A DNA stretch of 64,000 nucleotides from assembly GCF_910592395.1 (NCBI RefSeq), contig NC_088320.1, positions 1,922,001 to 1,986,000 on the forward strand, in the 5' to 3' direction. Both the position numbers and the translations under genes were made by a program. This DNA is from Lineus longissimus (Eukaryota; Nemertea; Pilidiophora; Heteronemertea; Lineidae). Every line of letters begins with the position of its first letter. Within the stretch, counting starts at the first letter, position 1. Below, one piece after another: positions 1-25,891 of this stretch. The notes under the pieces were generated by a model that was given only the letters and a program-made list of their open reading frames with translations, was not told the origin of the DNA and did not search any database.

Positions 1-127
1 AAGTCTAGATTTCGAAGTTCCGTAACTGCTGTCGGCGAGTATAGAATTCATAAGTCCTTGATGAGGCACAACACATTTTGGGTGATGTAAGACTGATGCA
101 TATTTTCTTTCTATTTGCTCGTTGCAG

Positions 128-210
128 ATGACTAATTGACCACAGCGGAGCAATTCATGTTGCCGCAACAAATATAGGCATTAATCGAAAAGATGACATC
201 TGCGAGCTAG
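128..210 (+). promoter_or_regulatory. Three very short uORFs in the MFSD6 5' leader
   Basis: A leader exon appears to begin at about 128 after a pyrimidine tract ending in CAG. Before the main start it contains ATG-led frames at 128-139 (3 codons plus stop), 157-177 (6 codons plus stop) and 193-210 (5 codons plus stop). All end before position 272. Short uORFs commonly reduce translation of the main frame; here that is inference. If the acceptor is at 127, the first ATG is the first three bases of the exon, so transcript ends matter. Confidence 0.5.
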
Positions 211-271
211 CACCACGACACCTTAGGAATCTAGTTTACTCTAAAACAACCAGCATCACCTTGACAACAAA

Positions 272-14830
<14,559 letters not shown>

Positions 14831-14854
14831 ATGCGGCAAACATGCAACTGACCA

Positions 14855-14860
14855 AATAAA
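14855..14860 (+). terminator. Polyadenylation signal of MFSD6
   Basis: A canonical AATAAA lies 24 bases after the TGA stop, followed by a GT/T-rich stretch. It implies a very short 3' UTR. Confidence 0.7.
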
Positions 14861-17611
14861 AGTTTGATGGACTTTCCTGGAGTTGGACTCATGATCCGGT
14901 GTTCCAGGCGTTAAATGCATGTCAATAATGCTGCAATCTATTGACGAGTGTGGGGGGCGAGTCAACTTTCCCACCATGCTAGTATGGACGAGGATGTGAT
15001 CACCTATTCTTGTCACAGGCCGGAGATACCTGACATGATCGACTATTTCTGTCGCATGCAGTCATGGGTCATGGGTAACACCATTTATATGCCCGATAAA
15101 GGATACCATTGCAGAATGATAGAAATTAGAATAATGGCATTTCAGAGCAACACAATCAAAATAATCGTAGAATGAGAAGACAGTAGTTGTGGTAGTGTAC
15201 ACGTATTCGTAGTTGTGTCCGACAGCCTTATTTTGGATCGATTGGTCGCATTACGCGTGCCATCGATGAACTCGCCTGGTTTGATGAGACAGCAAGTCGT
15301 CGTTTACTTCTAAGTACGTTGACAAGTTCCGTAAAGGTAGCACCCCGTGTTGACATATGACTCAGTGTGCGAATATGTTGATGGGAGATAGATGCTATGT
15401 TATGTATGAAATTTTGCATCAAGAAAACTCATCAAAACAAGACATTATATGACACTTCAGAAATTTTGTCCCGGATATGACGATGGTACGGTTTGTGCAT
15501 AACTGACCAATCAGCTAACAGAGCCAGCAAATAACGTAAATCATCTGATTATGCATGATTTACGTCATTTGCTGGCTTTGATAGCTGATTGGTCAGTTAT
15601 GCTCAAATCGTACCATCATCATATCCGCGACAAAAGTTCTGAACTGTCGTATTTGGTAGAGGTTTCTTTATTGGTAATCAGCTAGACACTTTTGAATTGT
15701 CCAAGTCACAAACCAGTACGATAAACAACAGTCTTACTGAGGCTTGGATATTTGAAAAGAGTTTGAACTGTTTTGTAGTCTATGCAGGTCTCTGTACATG
15801 TAAATGTCCAATGCAGGGGAGGCGGGGTGTCTTCCCTCGTCCCTTGGCCTTCTCATACACGTAATTATAATGTGCACTTTGTAGATTATTCCGAATATAG
15901 ACTGGCTGTTGTAAACCGATGTTTAAATATCAAAATGCAACATTTACAGGTCAAGAGGTTATTTCATTAGCAATAGGTTAAGTTCCTTATTAAACAGGGG
16001 TGGGGTCGAGTGGTGGGTGAAGGGGGGGGGGGGGGTAATGTATATTCCCGGGAACACGAATTATTGGCTATGACACAGAACTAGCCTATCGTTGATTTTA
16101 CTTGTTGTTGATGGTGTATACGGAAAATTGTGATAGCGTTTACGTCATTTGGCTCGGTTTTTTTACGATGGTCGATGGTTGTATATGTAGCTAGCATCGT
16201 AATGTTTTAGAAAATATAATTGCATGCATGTCTATTGCCTTTAATTGTGGCAGAGGCGGTTTCTTGCAACGATGAGAGATTTGGCAAGCATTGCATTAGC
16301 TGCGTAGCGGCTGCATACACTCCGGACGCAGTGGATTGGCCGTCCTTCTCTTCTACAAAGAAGCCATTTCCTCCGGAGTCTAAAGGTTCTCTGCACTGGT
16401 GAAAAGTCTCAGTCAGCCATATTACGGAGTTCGAGGTGTTTCACCTTGTGACCCCCCGATCCCACACAGGCACAGGCTGTATCCTGCGCTGTTTTGAGGA
16501 GGGTGAAATTTACGAATCGCGGTTTCGGATGCATTTCGAGAATATCGCCAGGCATTGAAAACCTCTGATGCGAGAATGCTCCGTACCCGCGACGTTGGAG
16601 ACGTTTTATGGTCAAAACATCTAATTTAGATGATAGATATTATCAGCTTAACATGGAACTTGGAGTCTGACCGAGGTCCACACATGACCTTCCGAATTTT
16701 GGAAATAAAATTATGTATAGACGTGTGATAGTACAGGTGATGTGAATAGAAGTAGAAAATGTCGAATTGTTTGGAACTTTTAGTTCTGGAGGCAAGTAAT
16801 CACGTTAGCTGTTTGTTTTGAAGACATTAAGTTTGATTTGGATATATGGTAGGTGTATATAGTGAGTAGATCTACATATTTCACAGGGTGGTTCAAAATA
16901 TTGCCAATATTTTCATTATAAAGCGAGATTAAGATATTTGGAACCATACGTGTACGATTACATCTACGTTTAGCGCTTGGGCGTTTTATATAAATCTGGA
17001 CCTCACTAAAAATATTCATCTGAGCCGATAAAACTGCAATTTCCTAAACCATGCTGTGATGATATGATATGTAAATGATTGTAATTAAAAATGAAATGTT
17101 GGTAATTCTGAGTGGACGACTGATTGTCGCGACCGTCTCATAATCAGAGCTCTGTGTGGTTTAAATAATGTACAATCATTGTGTATATCAGAGCAATTTA
17201 ATGTATATGTTGGAGGGGACTGTAAAATAAATGTTCATATACAATAGATGGAAAAAAGAAGGCTACTTAATCTTGTTTTTCTTCCTAAATTTTACTCGTC
17301 CTGTCGATACGCACCCTACGGTGGCTCCTAGGTGCAGGGATAGAATGCCGGAATATGTCTTTCTCTCTTTGAGACAAAGTAACTTGGCCAATAACCAACT
17401 GGTACTGACCCGCCCAGCGCCTTGATTATAAGACCTTGGAATATGCATTTCTACATCATACATTTCTGATTGGCATGGCTCATTGATGTTTAGTCGGCCA
17501 CCGTCGGAGACCTAGTCTGACGCTATGTAGTAAAGTGACTAACCCAAAAAATGCCACAATGCCCGCAGCGCCTCCACGCGATAAAGTATAGAACTGACAA
17601 ATGTAAACAAA
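14861..17611. other. Intergenic stretch between MFSD6 and the acyl-CoA dehydrogenase
   Basis: It contains the palindromic element at 15451-15648 and a run of 14 G at 16022-16035. I see no coding exon. The promoter and any leader exon of the downstream dehydrogenase should lie in its last few hundred bases, but no clear core promoter motif stands out. Confidence 0.6.
15451..15648. mobile_element. MITE-like palindromic element
   Basis: The roughly 95-base left half (starting GACACTTCAGAAATTTTGTC) is mirrored by the right half (ending GACAAAAGTTCTGAACTGTC), with about 90 percent pairing by eye and a centre near 15548. Almost the whole element is a hairpin with no coding frame, as expected for a foldback-type miniature inverted-repeat element. 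I could not identify a certain target-site duplication. Confidence 0.75.
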
Positions 17612-20600
17612 ATGGTAGCTGTTGTCAACAGTGGTTGGCGATTGCTCCAAAGAAGGCCAGTTATTGCCTCTATTTACAGAGTTTCTGTTGCTAAAAAGAG
17701 TTCAGCCGCTCCAGAAAATGTCGAACCCAACACTGAATCCCTTTTTACGAATGAACACGCGGAAATAAGGCGAACTTTGGCCAAGGTATGGATTGTGTTT
17801 ATATTCATTCTCAGTAGGACTGGAGGTCAACTGAAGTTTATGTACAGGGTGTGTCACAAAAAAGCAAACTTTAAAATATGGTATCACGCTATATTATGAC
17901 TTGGCCCCAGTGAAATGTTAATGTTGTGGGGTGCAGTGCATTACCCTGCTTTGTGATGAAGCAGTATAGGCCTACACATCTAAGCCCCGGCTGTCGGAGG
18001 TGCCCACTGGTAACATCAGTATACCTCTGTCACCTCGGAGGTCTCGAGTTTGATTCCCAGTCGGTCCTGGGACACTCATGTGATATGGAGAGTGACTCTC
18101 TTTGGCAGTGTAGGTTTCCTATGGGGCCTCTGGTTTCTTCCTACTTACATTAATTGCCCAATATTCTTTGTCGAGTTAACAATGTCCTAGTTGACAAAGA
18201 AGCCAAACTAAGTGATTCAAGAACCTCTCCTTTTTGGCTTTCAGATCATTGAAAGAGATATCAACCCTTATGTGGACCAATGGGAGTCGCAGAAACAGTT
18301 TCCTGCACACGAGGTCTTCAAGAAACTTGGCGAGGCTGGGCTACTTGGAGTAAACAGGGATCCAGGTTAGTGAGAGCAGAAACGGGGAGGAGAAATAGCC
18401 TTTTTCGGGATGCCCGGATAGACCAAAAATGGCCGGGATGTTTGGGACAGACACTCATCATATTTTAGCGGGATTAAGGAAAATTCCGAACCATTCTCTC
18501 CTATCTTTCAATACAATACATTGAGCTATAATTATGTACTCACAACTGTATCAGGAATGCAATAATTGCTGAATTGACCATGACCCAGCTGGCACAAAAG
18601 TGTGCATATTGTGAGTACTACATTGTGGCGTTTCTGTGTTGTCATAATGTCATTTATGTATTGATAATGTATGCGTGCACTGTAGCCGTGCAGTGTACAT
18701 CGGATCGGTCGTGTGTATAGTTTCGGGTTCCTGTCAAACGCTTTGCGGGCATGTATCAGTCCTGCAAAGGCATGACACCACTTCTCCTCGTGTGCTAGTT
18801 AGGCTATGATAACATCTTTACTTGTCTGTTTATAAGTTCTATGATTCGTTCAAGCTGGAAGCAGTATTTAATGTCATTTCGTCACTCAAGTTATTTGATC
18901 TTCTGCTAGAAAACATGGCGATTGGCGGGAGCCTCGTTTTAGATTCAATTATTGGTATGCAGATTCGTAGGGAATTCCCATATGAAGTCAACATCGGCCA
19001 TGTGCCAATGTTTATTATTGTGAGCGCGTCGGATTGGTTATATTTCAGGTATTTGTCGGGTCGTTTTATGGGGGTCTTTTGAGGGGTTTAGATGTTAAAG
19101 GGGTATCTTGGTTTCCTATCTTTTAGAGGGATTGGTAGCTTTTCTGGGTGTGCTTCTTTGGGGGACGTTCTGTCCCCGTTGGCTGCTGTTGCAGAATATA
19201 AAGGGCAGGGCGTCGGATATAAAAGGAGGCCCGTTGGAATAGTGTTGACGTTAACAGACACGTACGCACCGCTTTCCGATTTCCGTGACTTGCCTAAACG
19301 TGAATGAAGATCTATCGATTGTGTGTTATACCGGATAATTGATGATAATTGATAGATAAAGGTGCAGTGAATAACTGGCCAATTATATATATGCACTTAT
19401 TAATAATATTCAATCACGGTCTTATTATCTTATTCCGTCATACAATCTCTGAGTAGAACCGGTATTGTACACGCCCGCTACAATATAATCACCAGACGAC
19501 AACCAATTTCCCCCATTAGCTCCTGCCTAAAGTCCCGTTTTAAGCATGTTTCAATAAAAGCAGGAGCTTGAGAATTAGCCGACATGTGCATACTTATATT
19601 TTCTGGTTTTCTTCTTTCCAGCATTCGGTGGTCTTGGCTTGGACTACAGCTACAGTATGGCAATTGCTGAGGAGATGGGCAACATTAATTGTGGCGGTGT
19701 GCCAATGGCTATAGGAGTTCAAACAGATATGGCCACACCGGCCTTGGCAAGGTATGACAGGACTCTAACCTCACAAGCCAAGGCTTTTATACCGAGTGTG
19801 TGACGGCAGGGATGCCATGAAGTGAACAAGGCAACTAATGAATTGTAAACACAAAGGGAATATTGCTCCTATGTTGTAATCTATGTTTATAACACAAATA
19901 ATTTCCCTCTGGTCAAGGCGTTTCCCTTTAACAAATGTTATCAAAAATTCATTCCATGAATTAACCTGTTGCCCAGATATTGAACACCTCTATAACGTTT
20001 TGACTTTTAATACAATTTCAGATTTGGTAGTGATGAACTGAAGCAGCAGTTCTTGGCTCCAACCATAGCTGGGGATATGGTGGCCTGTCTAGGAGTGAGC
20101 GAGGCTGGAGCTGGATCAGACGTAGCAAGTATGTGGCTACAGTCCATTTAGAAAATATTTGTTTGCATTGTTTGGGAGCACGAACTACTGGTTGGATTTG
20201 TCGGAAGAACAGTACTCTGTTCTTTGCTCGCCCTTGTAATGTACTCCTGATGTTTATTCTAAAGTATAACATACAATAGTTTTTCCTTGTCGAGACTCAC
20301 ATATATTTGGAAGGTAAAATCACGTTCTAAAGATTTCCATTCGATCATGTTTTAGGTGTAAAGACTTCTGCCGTGAAGGACGGTGATGATTATGTCATCA
20401 ATGGTGGTAAGATGTGGATAACGTCAGGACTTCAGGCCGACTGGATCTGTCTGCTCGCCAACACGAGCCAGGAACCTCCTCACAAGAATAAGTCACTCAT
20501 TTGTGTCCCATTAAGTTCACCAGGTAAGTTGTGTGTAACGCTGCAGTGAAGAGTGGGCTGCGATGTTACTTTTCACCATCACGTCATTTGATATGCAATT

Positions 20601-22787
20601 TTCACAATTCTGACCATAGTAAAGTGCATTTTCGAGGGCTGTGGAAATGCAAGGCTTGTGTGTGGTTTCTTATACATGTTCTGCTGATTGATAAGTGGTC
20701 ATTTTTCAGGTATTCAGAAGATCAAGATCAATAAACTTGGAATGCATAGTTCAGACACAGCTCAGCTGTTCTTTGAAAATGTGCGGGTTCCTCAGAGTTA
20801 TCGGATCGGTGATGAGGGAATGGGATTCACGTATCAGATGCTGCAGTTCCAGGAAGAGAGAATGTGGGGGGCAGCAGGATGTGAGTATGCCTACTCTATG
20901 CCATAATCGGTTTTGAGCACATGACAAGTAAACTGATGAGTGCATGATGGCGCAAATTGAAATGTTGTGGGTTTCGAGTCCACACAAGTGCCTAGAGATG
21001 CAGATGTCACTGGTCAAATCTGGTGTTGCCTTTTTAGCTTTGCTGGCAATTTTTAATTGCCAGCGAAGCTTCTCACTTTTCTTCGTTATAACCATTAGTG
21101 CCGGACTACTTTGAGAAATCATGTAAAATTTGATTCGCTGTACACTGTAGGCCTACAATGCATAGATGTACAGGACGTATGAATATATACATTGCTTTTT
21201 CACATGAAAAATCGCTACCGAACAACGAACCAGGCTGAAGGGAATTGTGAATATTCTCCACTAATTGTAGGATGCTTTTAAGCCATGATACTATCTGTAA
21301 ATTCGATGTGGTTAGGAAAATTTTAACGTCAACAATCCAATGCCGCCTCCGGAAATTCCCGAACCGAGGATGACGTCGATTGGTCATAAAATCAATTTGA
21401 ATTTGAATATGTGATCTCCTGTCAAAATGGCGTATCGTTAAATTCCTAGAAATGTTTTGAAGTAAACTTCATCTAAATTTACCACTTCATCGACGGAATA
21501 TCTTATCAAAAGCTAGGTACTTTGATTATTATTAGTTTAGGAACGTAACCAGTGTGTTGTCATATCATTATTTAGCGGTATTTGTCTGCATTTTGACGGC
21601 TTTGATCTCCGCCACCCCCTAGCGAAGCTCCCAGGCCGACACTCGACAGGCCTCTAGTTAAAAGTACTTTCCTTCTTTTACCTTATTGATATTTTCTTCC
21701 AGCTTTGGTACCGATGGAAAAAATCATCAGAGAAACAATAGAATACACACGACAAAGGAAAGCCTTCAACCAACCTATCCTCAACAACCAAACCGTCCAC
21801 TTCAGACTGGCAGAATTCCAGACAGAAGTCGAACTACTCAGGGGGTTGTTGTACAGAGCAATAGGTAGACATACGTTTTGACTTGTTAGTTGATTTGTCC
21901 TAGATCATTATACTCACCTATCACGTTCGTTCAGTGAAAACACTTTTTGTGTATAATTGTGGGTCAGGAAAGTATCACGTTCATTCAGTGAAAACACTTT
22001 TTGTGTATAATTGTGGGTCAGGAAAGTAGAAATGCAGTTATACATGATGGTGTACCCGTAGTGCAGTCATCAGGCATGTAACTTGGCTGAGACTCTGTAT
22101 AGTATATTATTTGGATAACTGTCTACACGACGGCAATATTGAAATACTTCTTCAGGACGTATTTACCTTGTTGGAAATAAGTTGATACCTAACATTCTAC
22201 TGACGCTATCTCTTGCAGGTCTGTACGTCCACGGTAATGATGTGACAAAGCTGGCATCAATGTGCAAGCTGAAAGCTGGCCGTCTCATGCGGGAGGTGTT
22301 CGATGGCTGTCTGCAGTATTGGGGTGGGATGGGATTCACCAGTGATGTACTCGTCAGCAGGTTTTACAGGTGAGTGCAGTTCATTCGAAGCTGAACCTGG
22401 AGAGATGGGCCAGTTCTGTGGCTGTTTCTTGAAAAAGGTCTTTGTTTACTCCGACTATTCTCACACTCATCTTTGTAAGGTGGAAAGAGACTTACTATAA
22501 TCGAAGATGCCCTGTTCAAGCTCAGGGAAAGATGAGACATACGCTCATAAAGGCAAACACCGTTTTTTATGGTGGTTGTTACCATGAAAATGTCACTTGC
22601 CACTGTCATAAAGACACAAGAGCAAAGAGGTTGTTTTCCGCAATTGTATTGTTGAACATTCGATATTGTCTCTTCCAGGGATTTCCGCCTCGTGTCGATT
22701 GGAGCCGGGGCAGATGAGGTGATGTTGTCCATTATCAGTAAATACATGGGCATCCTACCAATGCCCCCAAGTGTCAAGCTGAAGTAG
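17612..22787 (+). CDS. Mitochondrial acyl-CoA dehydrogenase, 9 exons
   Basis: Exons 17612-17785, 18245-18365, 19622-19751, 20022-20128, 20356-20523, 20710-20880, 21703-21864, 22219-22369 and 22679-22787 join in frame to 430 codons. The N-terminus is Arg/Ser-rich and amphipathic, as in mitochondrial presequences. The family order is clear: N-terminal helices with a GLLGV block, the FAD-binding GVSEAGAGSDVA and GGKMWITSG signatures, LGMHSSDTAQLFFENVRVP in the beta domain, then QRKAFNQPI and LQYWGGMGFT in the C-terminal helices. The reaction is FAD-dependent alpha,beta-dehydrogenation of acyl-CoA, passing electrons to ETF. The usual MCAD/SCAD catalytic Glu in the YEGT motif is replaced (IGAGADEV). 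A Glu in the PMEK helix occupies the position used by isovaleryl/long-chain enzymes, an alignment made by eye. It most resembles invertebrate 'probable acyl-CoA dehydrogenase 6'. Substrate chain length is unknown. Confidence 0.95.
17985..18195 (+). mobile_element. tRNA-related SINE in dehydrogenase intron 1
   Basis: A tRNA-like head ends in a B-box-like GAGTTTGATTCCCAG (about 18050). It is followed by the tail GGGGCCTCTGGTTTCTTCCT and AATTGCCCAATATT. The tail recurs, diverged, at 55487-55565. The head plus shared tail is the usual make-up of a pol III SINE. Confidence 0.6.
21036..21070. repeat. Near-perfect hairpin in dehydrogenase intron 6
   Basis: The arms AGCTTTGCTGGCAATT and AATTGCCAGCGAAGCT face each other with a loop of a few bases. 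A related AGCGAAGCTCCC word occurs at about 21623, so it may mark one end of a mobile element inserted between the two exons. Confidence 0.5.
21920..22027. repeat. 54-bp tandem duplication in dehydrogenase intron 7
   Basis: Two adjacent copies of a 54-base unit starting ATCACGTTC differ at a single base (G/A). The near identity implies a recent duplication. Confidence 0.85.
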
Positions 22788-22857
22788 TATACCAGTATGT
22801 GCTGTGTTTGCGTCGAGGGCCATGATGCTCGTAAAACAGGTGCTGTAGGCCTAATGC

Positions 22858-22863
22858 AATAAA
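22858..22863 (+). terminator. Polyadenylation signal of the dehydrogenase gene
   Basis: AATAAA lies about 70 bases after the TAG stop. Confidence 0.65.
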
Positions 22864-23554
22864 ACATTGAACACATTCCGAACGCATACCAAGGGTGGAT
22901 TGTGTCAATGTCTTTCCCTGTATCCCTGTTAACTACGGTATGCAACTACTAGTAAATTTGTCGAGTGAATTCAACTGACGTTATGTGTGATATACGAGTC
23001 TCATATTGATTTAAATGAAATATGGCTTATTAAATTGAATTGTCTTTTGTCACAATCTTATGTGTTTTCTATTCTCTTGTAAAATGAGCATCTGTTTTTC
23101 TCTAAGCACAACGATAAGTGCACTGTCTCTGTTGGCCAAATGAACAGTTGTTGTGACTAACTGAAGACAGTCGTTGTGACTAGCTGGAGAGAGCAGTTGC
23201 GACTGGCTATCTAGACCACCACGATTGTGGTCAGTGCATAACTGATAGTGGACAGTGTATGCCTCGTCTTGCTGTATGATAAAGGCAGAGACCCGTCTTG
23301 TTGTGTGAGGACAGATTAAGACAGGCGCAGCCCTGTCCTAATGTGTGAAGACAGATTCAGACAGTCCCTACACGGATGGATGTCTTCATGACATACTCTG
23401 AAACTTCCCTCGTCCGGCTGTGTGAGGACAGACAGTCTCGAGGCCGCATAGAAAAAGCTTGTGTCGAAGACAGATTGTGATACTGCCCCGTCCCGCTGCG
23501 TGAGGACAGATTCAGACGTCCCTACATCCAGGCCGGGTGCCATGAAACAGATGT

Positions 23555-23635
23555 GGATACTGATTGTGGTTTAATTGGAGCCTTGGGATTCGGACTGGTG
23601 GTCACGTGTTCGATTCCCTGTCCATCCACATCTAA
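23555..23635 (+). mobile_element. tRNA-like SINE head
   Basis: GTGGTTTAATTGGAGCC resembles a D-arm with A box. CACGTGTTCGATTCCCTGTC contains a good pol III B box (GTTCGATTCC). The anticodon stem is poorly formed, so this looks like a SINE head or decayed tRNA copy rather than a working tRNA gene. Confidence 0.45.
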
Positions 23636-24790
23636 ATCGGCATCGTTCGCCGCCAAATCTCGTTGTGGTAGTTGTGCAAATCTCCAGCCCCACCACCAGT
23701 CGCAGCTTGTGCCGAGGTGGGGTCGAGTTTGGGGGCTGGGGGTAGCAAAAAGAATTGAAAACTACAACCAGAAATGAACTCATTATCAAATTTATTAACC
23801 TCATTCCTAAACCTCGATGCAGAACACTTATTTCATAGACCAATGGAACTCCGACATCGACACAGTTCAGTCCCCTGTCGAAATACGGCGTATTGTTTCG
23901 AGTTACACCCTCGTTAAAGGGTACAAGTCTGATATCAAGCAACCGTCTTCACATGATTGCATATCAAAGACGTTTTATCGCCTATGAACTATTTTTTCAC
24001 CGATGGTGTATCGTCATATTTCGGGACTTTTGTTAGTGAGGCACCCACCAAAGGATAACCTCGGAATCTCACCACTTTGGGTAGAGAGTGCATACTGACT
24101 ATCATGCGAACGACACACACTGGTATGGTCAGAGTTTTCTCTTTCGACGACACTTGTAATGGTGCCACCTGTACATCTTTAATGTCGGACACAGAATGTA
24201 CGTACTATTTTGTTACACCATGCACCGCGGACGCTCATCGTTACATTTATGACAGCTTATAGAAAATGTCGAACCGGAACGGAGAGTCACTCCCGTCCGT
24301 ATTATCTAACACTAAGCCATGAATGTCAATGTATTGACACATTTTGTAGGCATTAAGCAATTACTGTTATAATATCAAGACTCATGTTTCTACTTCTAGC
24401 GATATTCGCATTACAATTATAGTAGTTTAGGTTAAATCTACGATACCACTGTCCTACAATATTTCACTACAAATGCCATAGGCCTATATATATCGTTTGG
24501 TTTTAATTTACACTTGACTTTATCAGTACATAATCTTCATGTACACTCGCTATATAAATAAATGTACCTGTATGTACGTTACAAAATTATGCAATGTATA
24601 CAATTATGAAAATGATGGGCAAGAATGCTTATACATACTCTGAACCAGTGAAATCTACAAAACTCGCCGGACCATCGTTCTATCATATCAGTGATATCTT
24701 TCTGTATCCGCTGGGATCGACTGGAATAACGGATCACAGCATTCGTGAAAGTGTTAATGACTCGACGCCATTGAAAAATCACGAATAGCG

Positions 24791-24838
24791 GCCGTCATGG
24801 AATCCAAGATGACAGCCATCATGGAATCCAAGATGGCG
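24791..24838. repeat. 24-bp imperfect tandem duplication
   Basis: Two copies of GCC(G/A)TCATGGAATCCAAGATG lie side by side. The second ends in AAGATGGCGG, which matches the YY1 core consensus; function is not implied. Confidence 0.7.
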
Positions 24839-25428
24839 GATACACTCTGAGTAGGTGCTGGAGGATCGGCAATCAGTCTTATTATACACTAAAGCTTTAA
24901 TAACTTAGCTAATAGCCTTAGTTGATACTCTAGCGCAGAAAACCCCTGCATTTGTTTACATATCAATTAAATGCGCAAGCAGATGACAATGTCTACAGGT
25001 GTGGTAAAAAAATAACATCTCTGTATATACTTTACAACTCCGTTGAGGTCAGCGTACATAGTCGGTATGCTAGTTTATATAATGCACATTGTTATTAGCA
25101 TGACACTTGTGCATTTTTGACAACAGAAATACTGTTACTACACGCTTCTATTCTCTAATGTTAATAATGTCAAACTCCGACGGCAGGCATCATTCTACAC
25201 GTAGCCTATATACAGCAATCATGGGATACCAGTACACAGTTTCCTTGGTTATACAACAGTCAGATTCAAATCACGATCGCATCAGTTCATCATCACCCTG
25301 GGGAATCAAATCTTATCGGTCAGAAAGCATATGAGTATGTTGTTTAAATGATGACCATCTCCGCGATGACGTTTTGGGAAATCTTTTGCCTTATTTATCA
25401 GTTATATAGTTTTTGGGCAACAAGTTTT

Positions 25429-25466
25429 TCGCGAACATTGGGGATTGTCGCGAACATCGGGGATTG
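25429..25466. repeat. 19-bp tandem duplication
   Basis: TCGCGAACAT(T/C)GGGGATTG occurs twice head to tail with one mismatch. Confidence 0.75.
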
Positions 25467-25891
25467 TAAGATATCCAGGCAGACATGGCAAGGGTTTGTA
25501 TTTTAGTTGGTTGCGTGATTTCGGTGACCATGCACCAGTTAATCTTGGGAGTATTGTAAATATCTTATGTACGCACTGAAGCGAAATGTACAGCCTATGT
25601 ACTTTAGAGGCCACAAAGGAGACCCTAGAACGCATTCCATAAATGATAAACTTTCTGTCCGTCCAACAGATGGAATCTCTGCAAAGCACCGTTTACTGAA
25701 CACATACCGTAGTCTCTCACCCAGGGCAGAGGTGATCAGTACCGCCACCTAGTATCGGCAAACAGTAGGCACAAGCAGTGGTACCACCTATTGAATCAAA
25801 AATTCATCACGTGACCCCTTCATATCAAACCAAACAATGAATTCTACACAGTAGAGATTCTGATTGGCGGACCTTCCAATCTGTCGGCTAG

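Larger units (their letters stand above)
22864..25891. other. Intergenic stretch between two convergent genes
   Basis: The dehydrogenase (plus) and the ASIC-like gene (minus) converge here, so both 3' UTRs may extend into it. The area 23150-23530 has loosely repeated 'TGTGAGGACAGATT' phrases. A tRNA-like head lies near 23555-23635. No coding exon is supported. Confidence 0.55.

Noticed and set aside
22364-22945. 193-codon minus-strand open frame over the end of the dehydrogenase gene
   Set aside because: It is antisense to two firmly supported exons and has no domain; open antisense frames are common over codon-biased exons.
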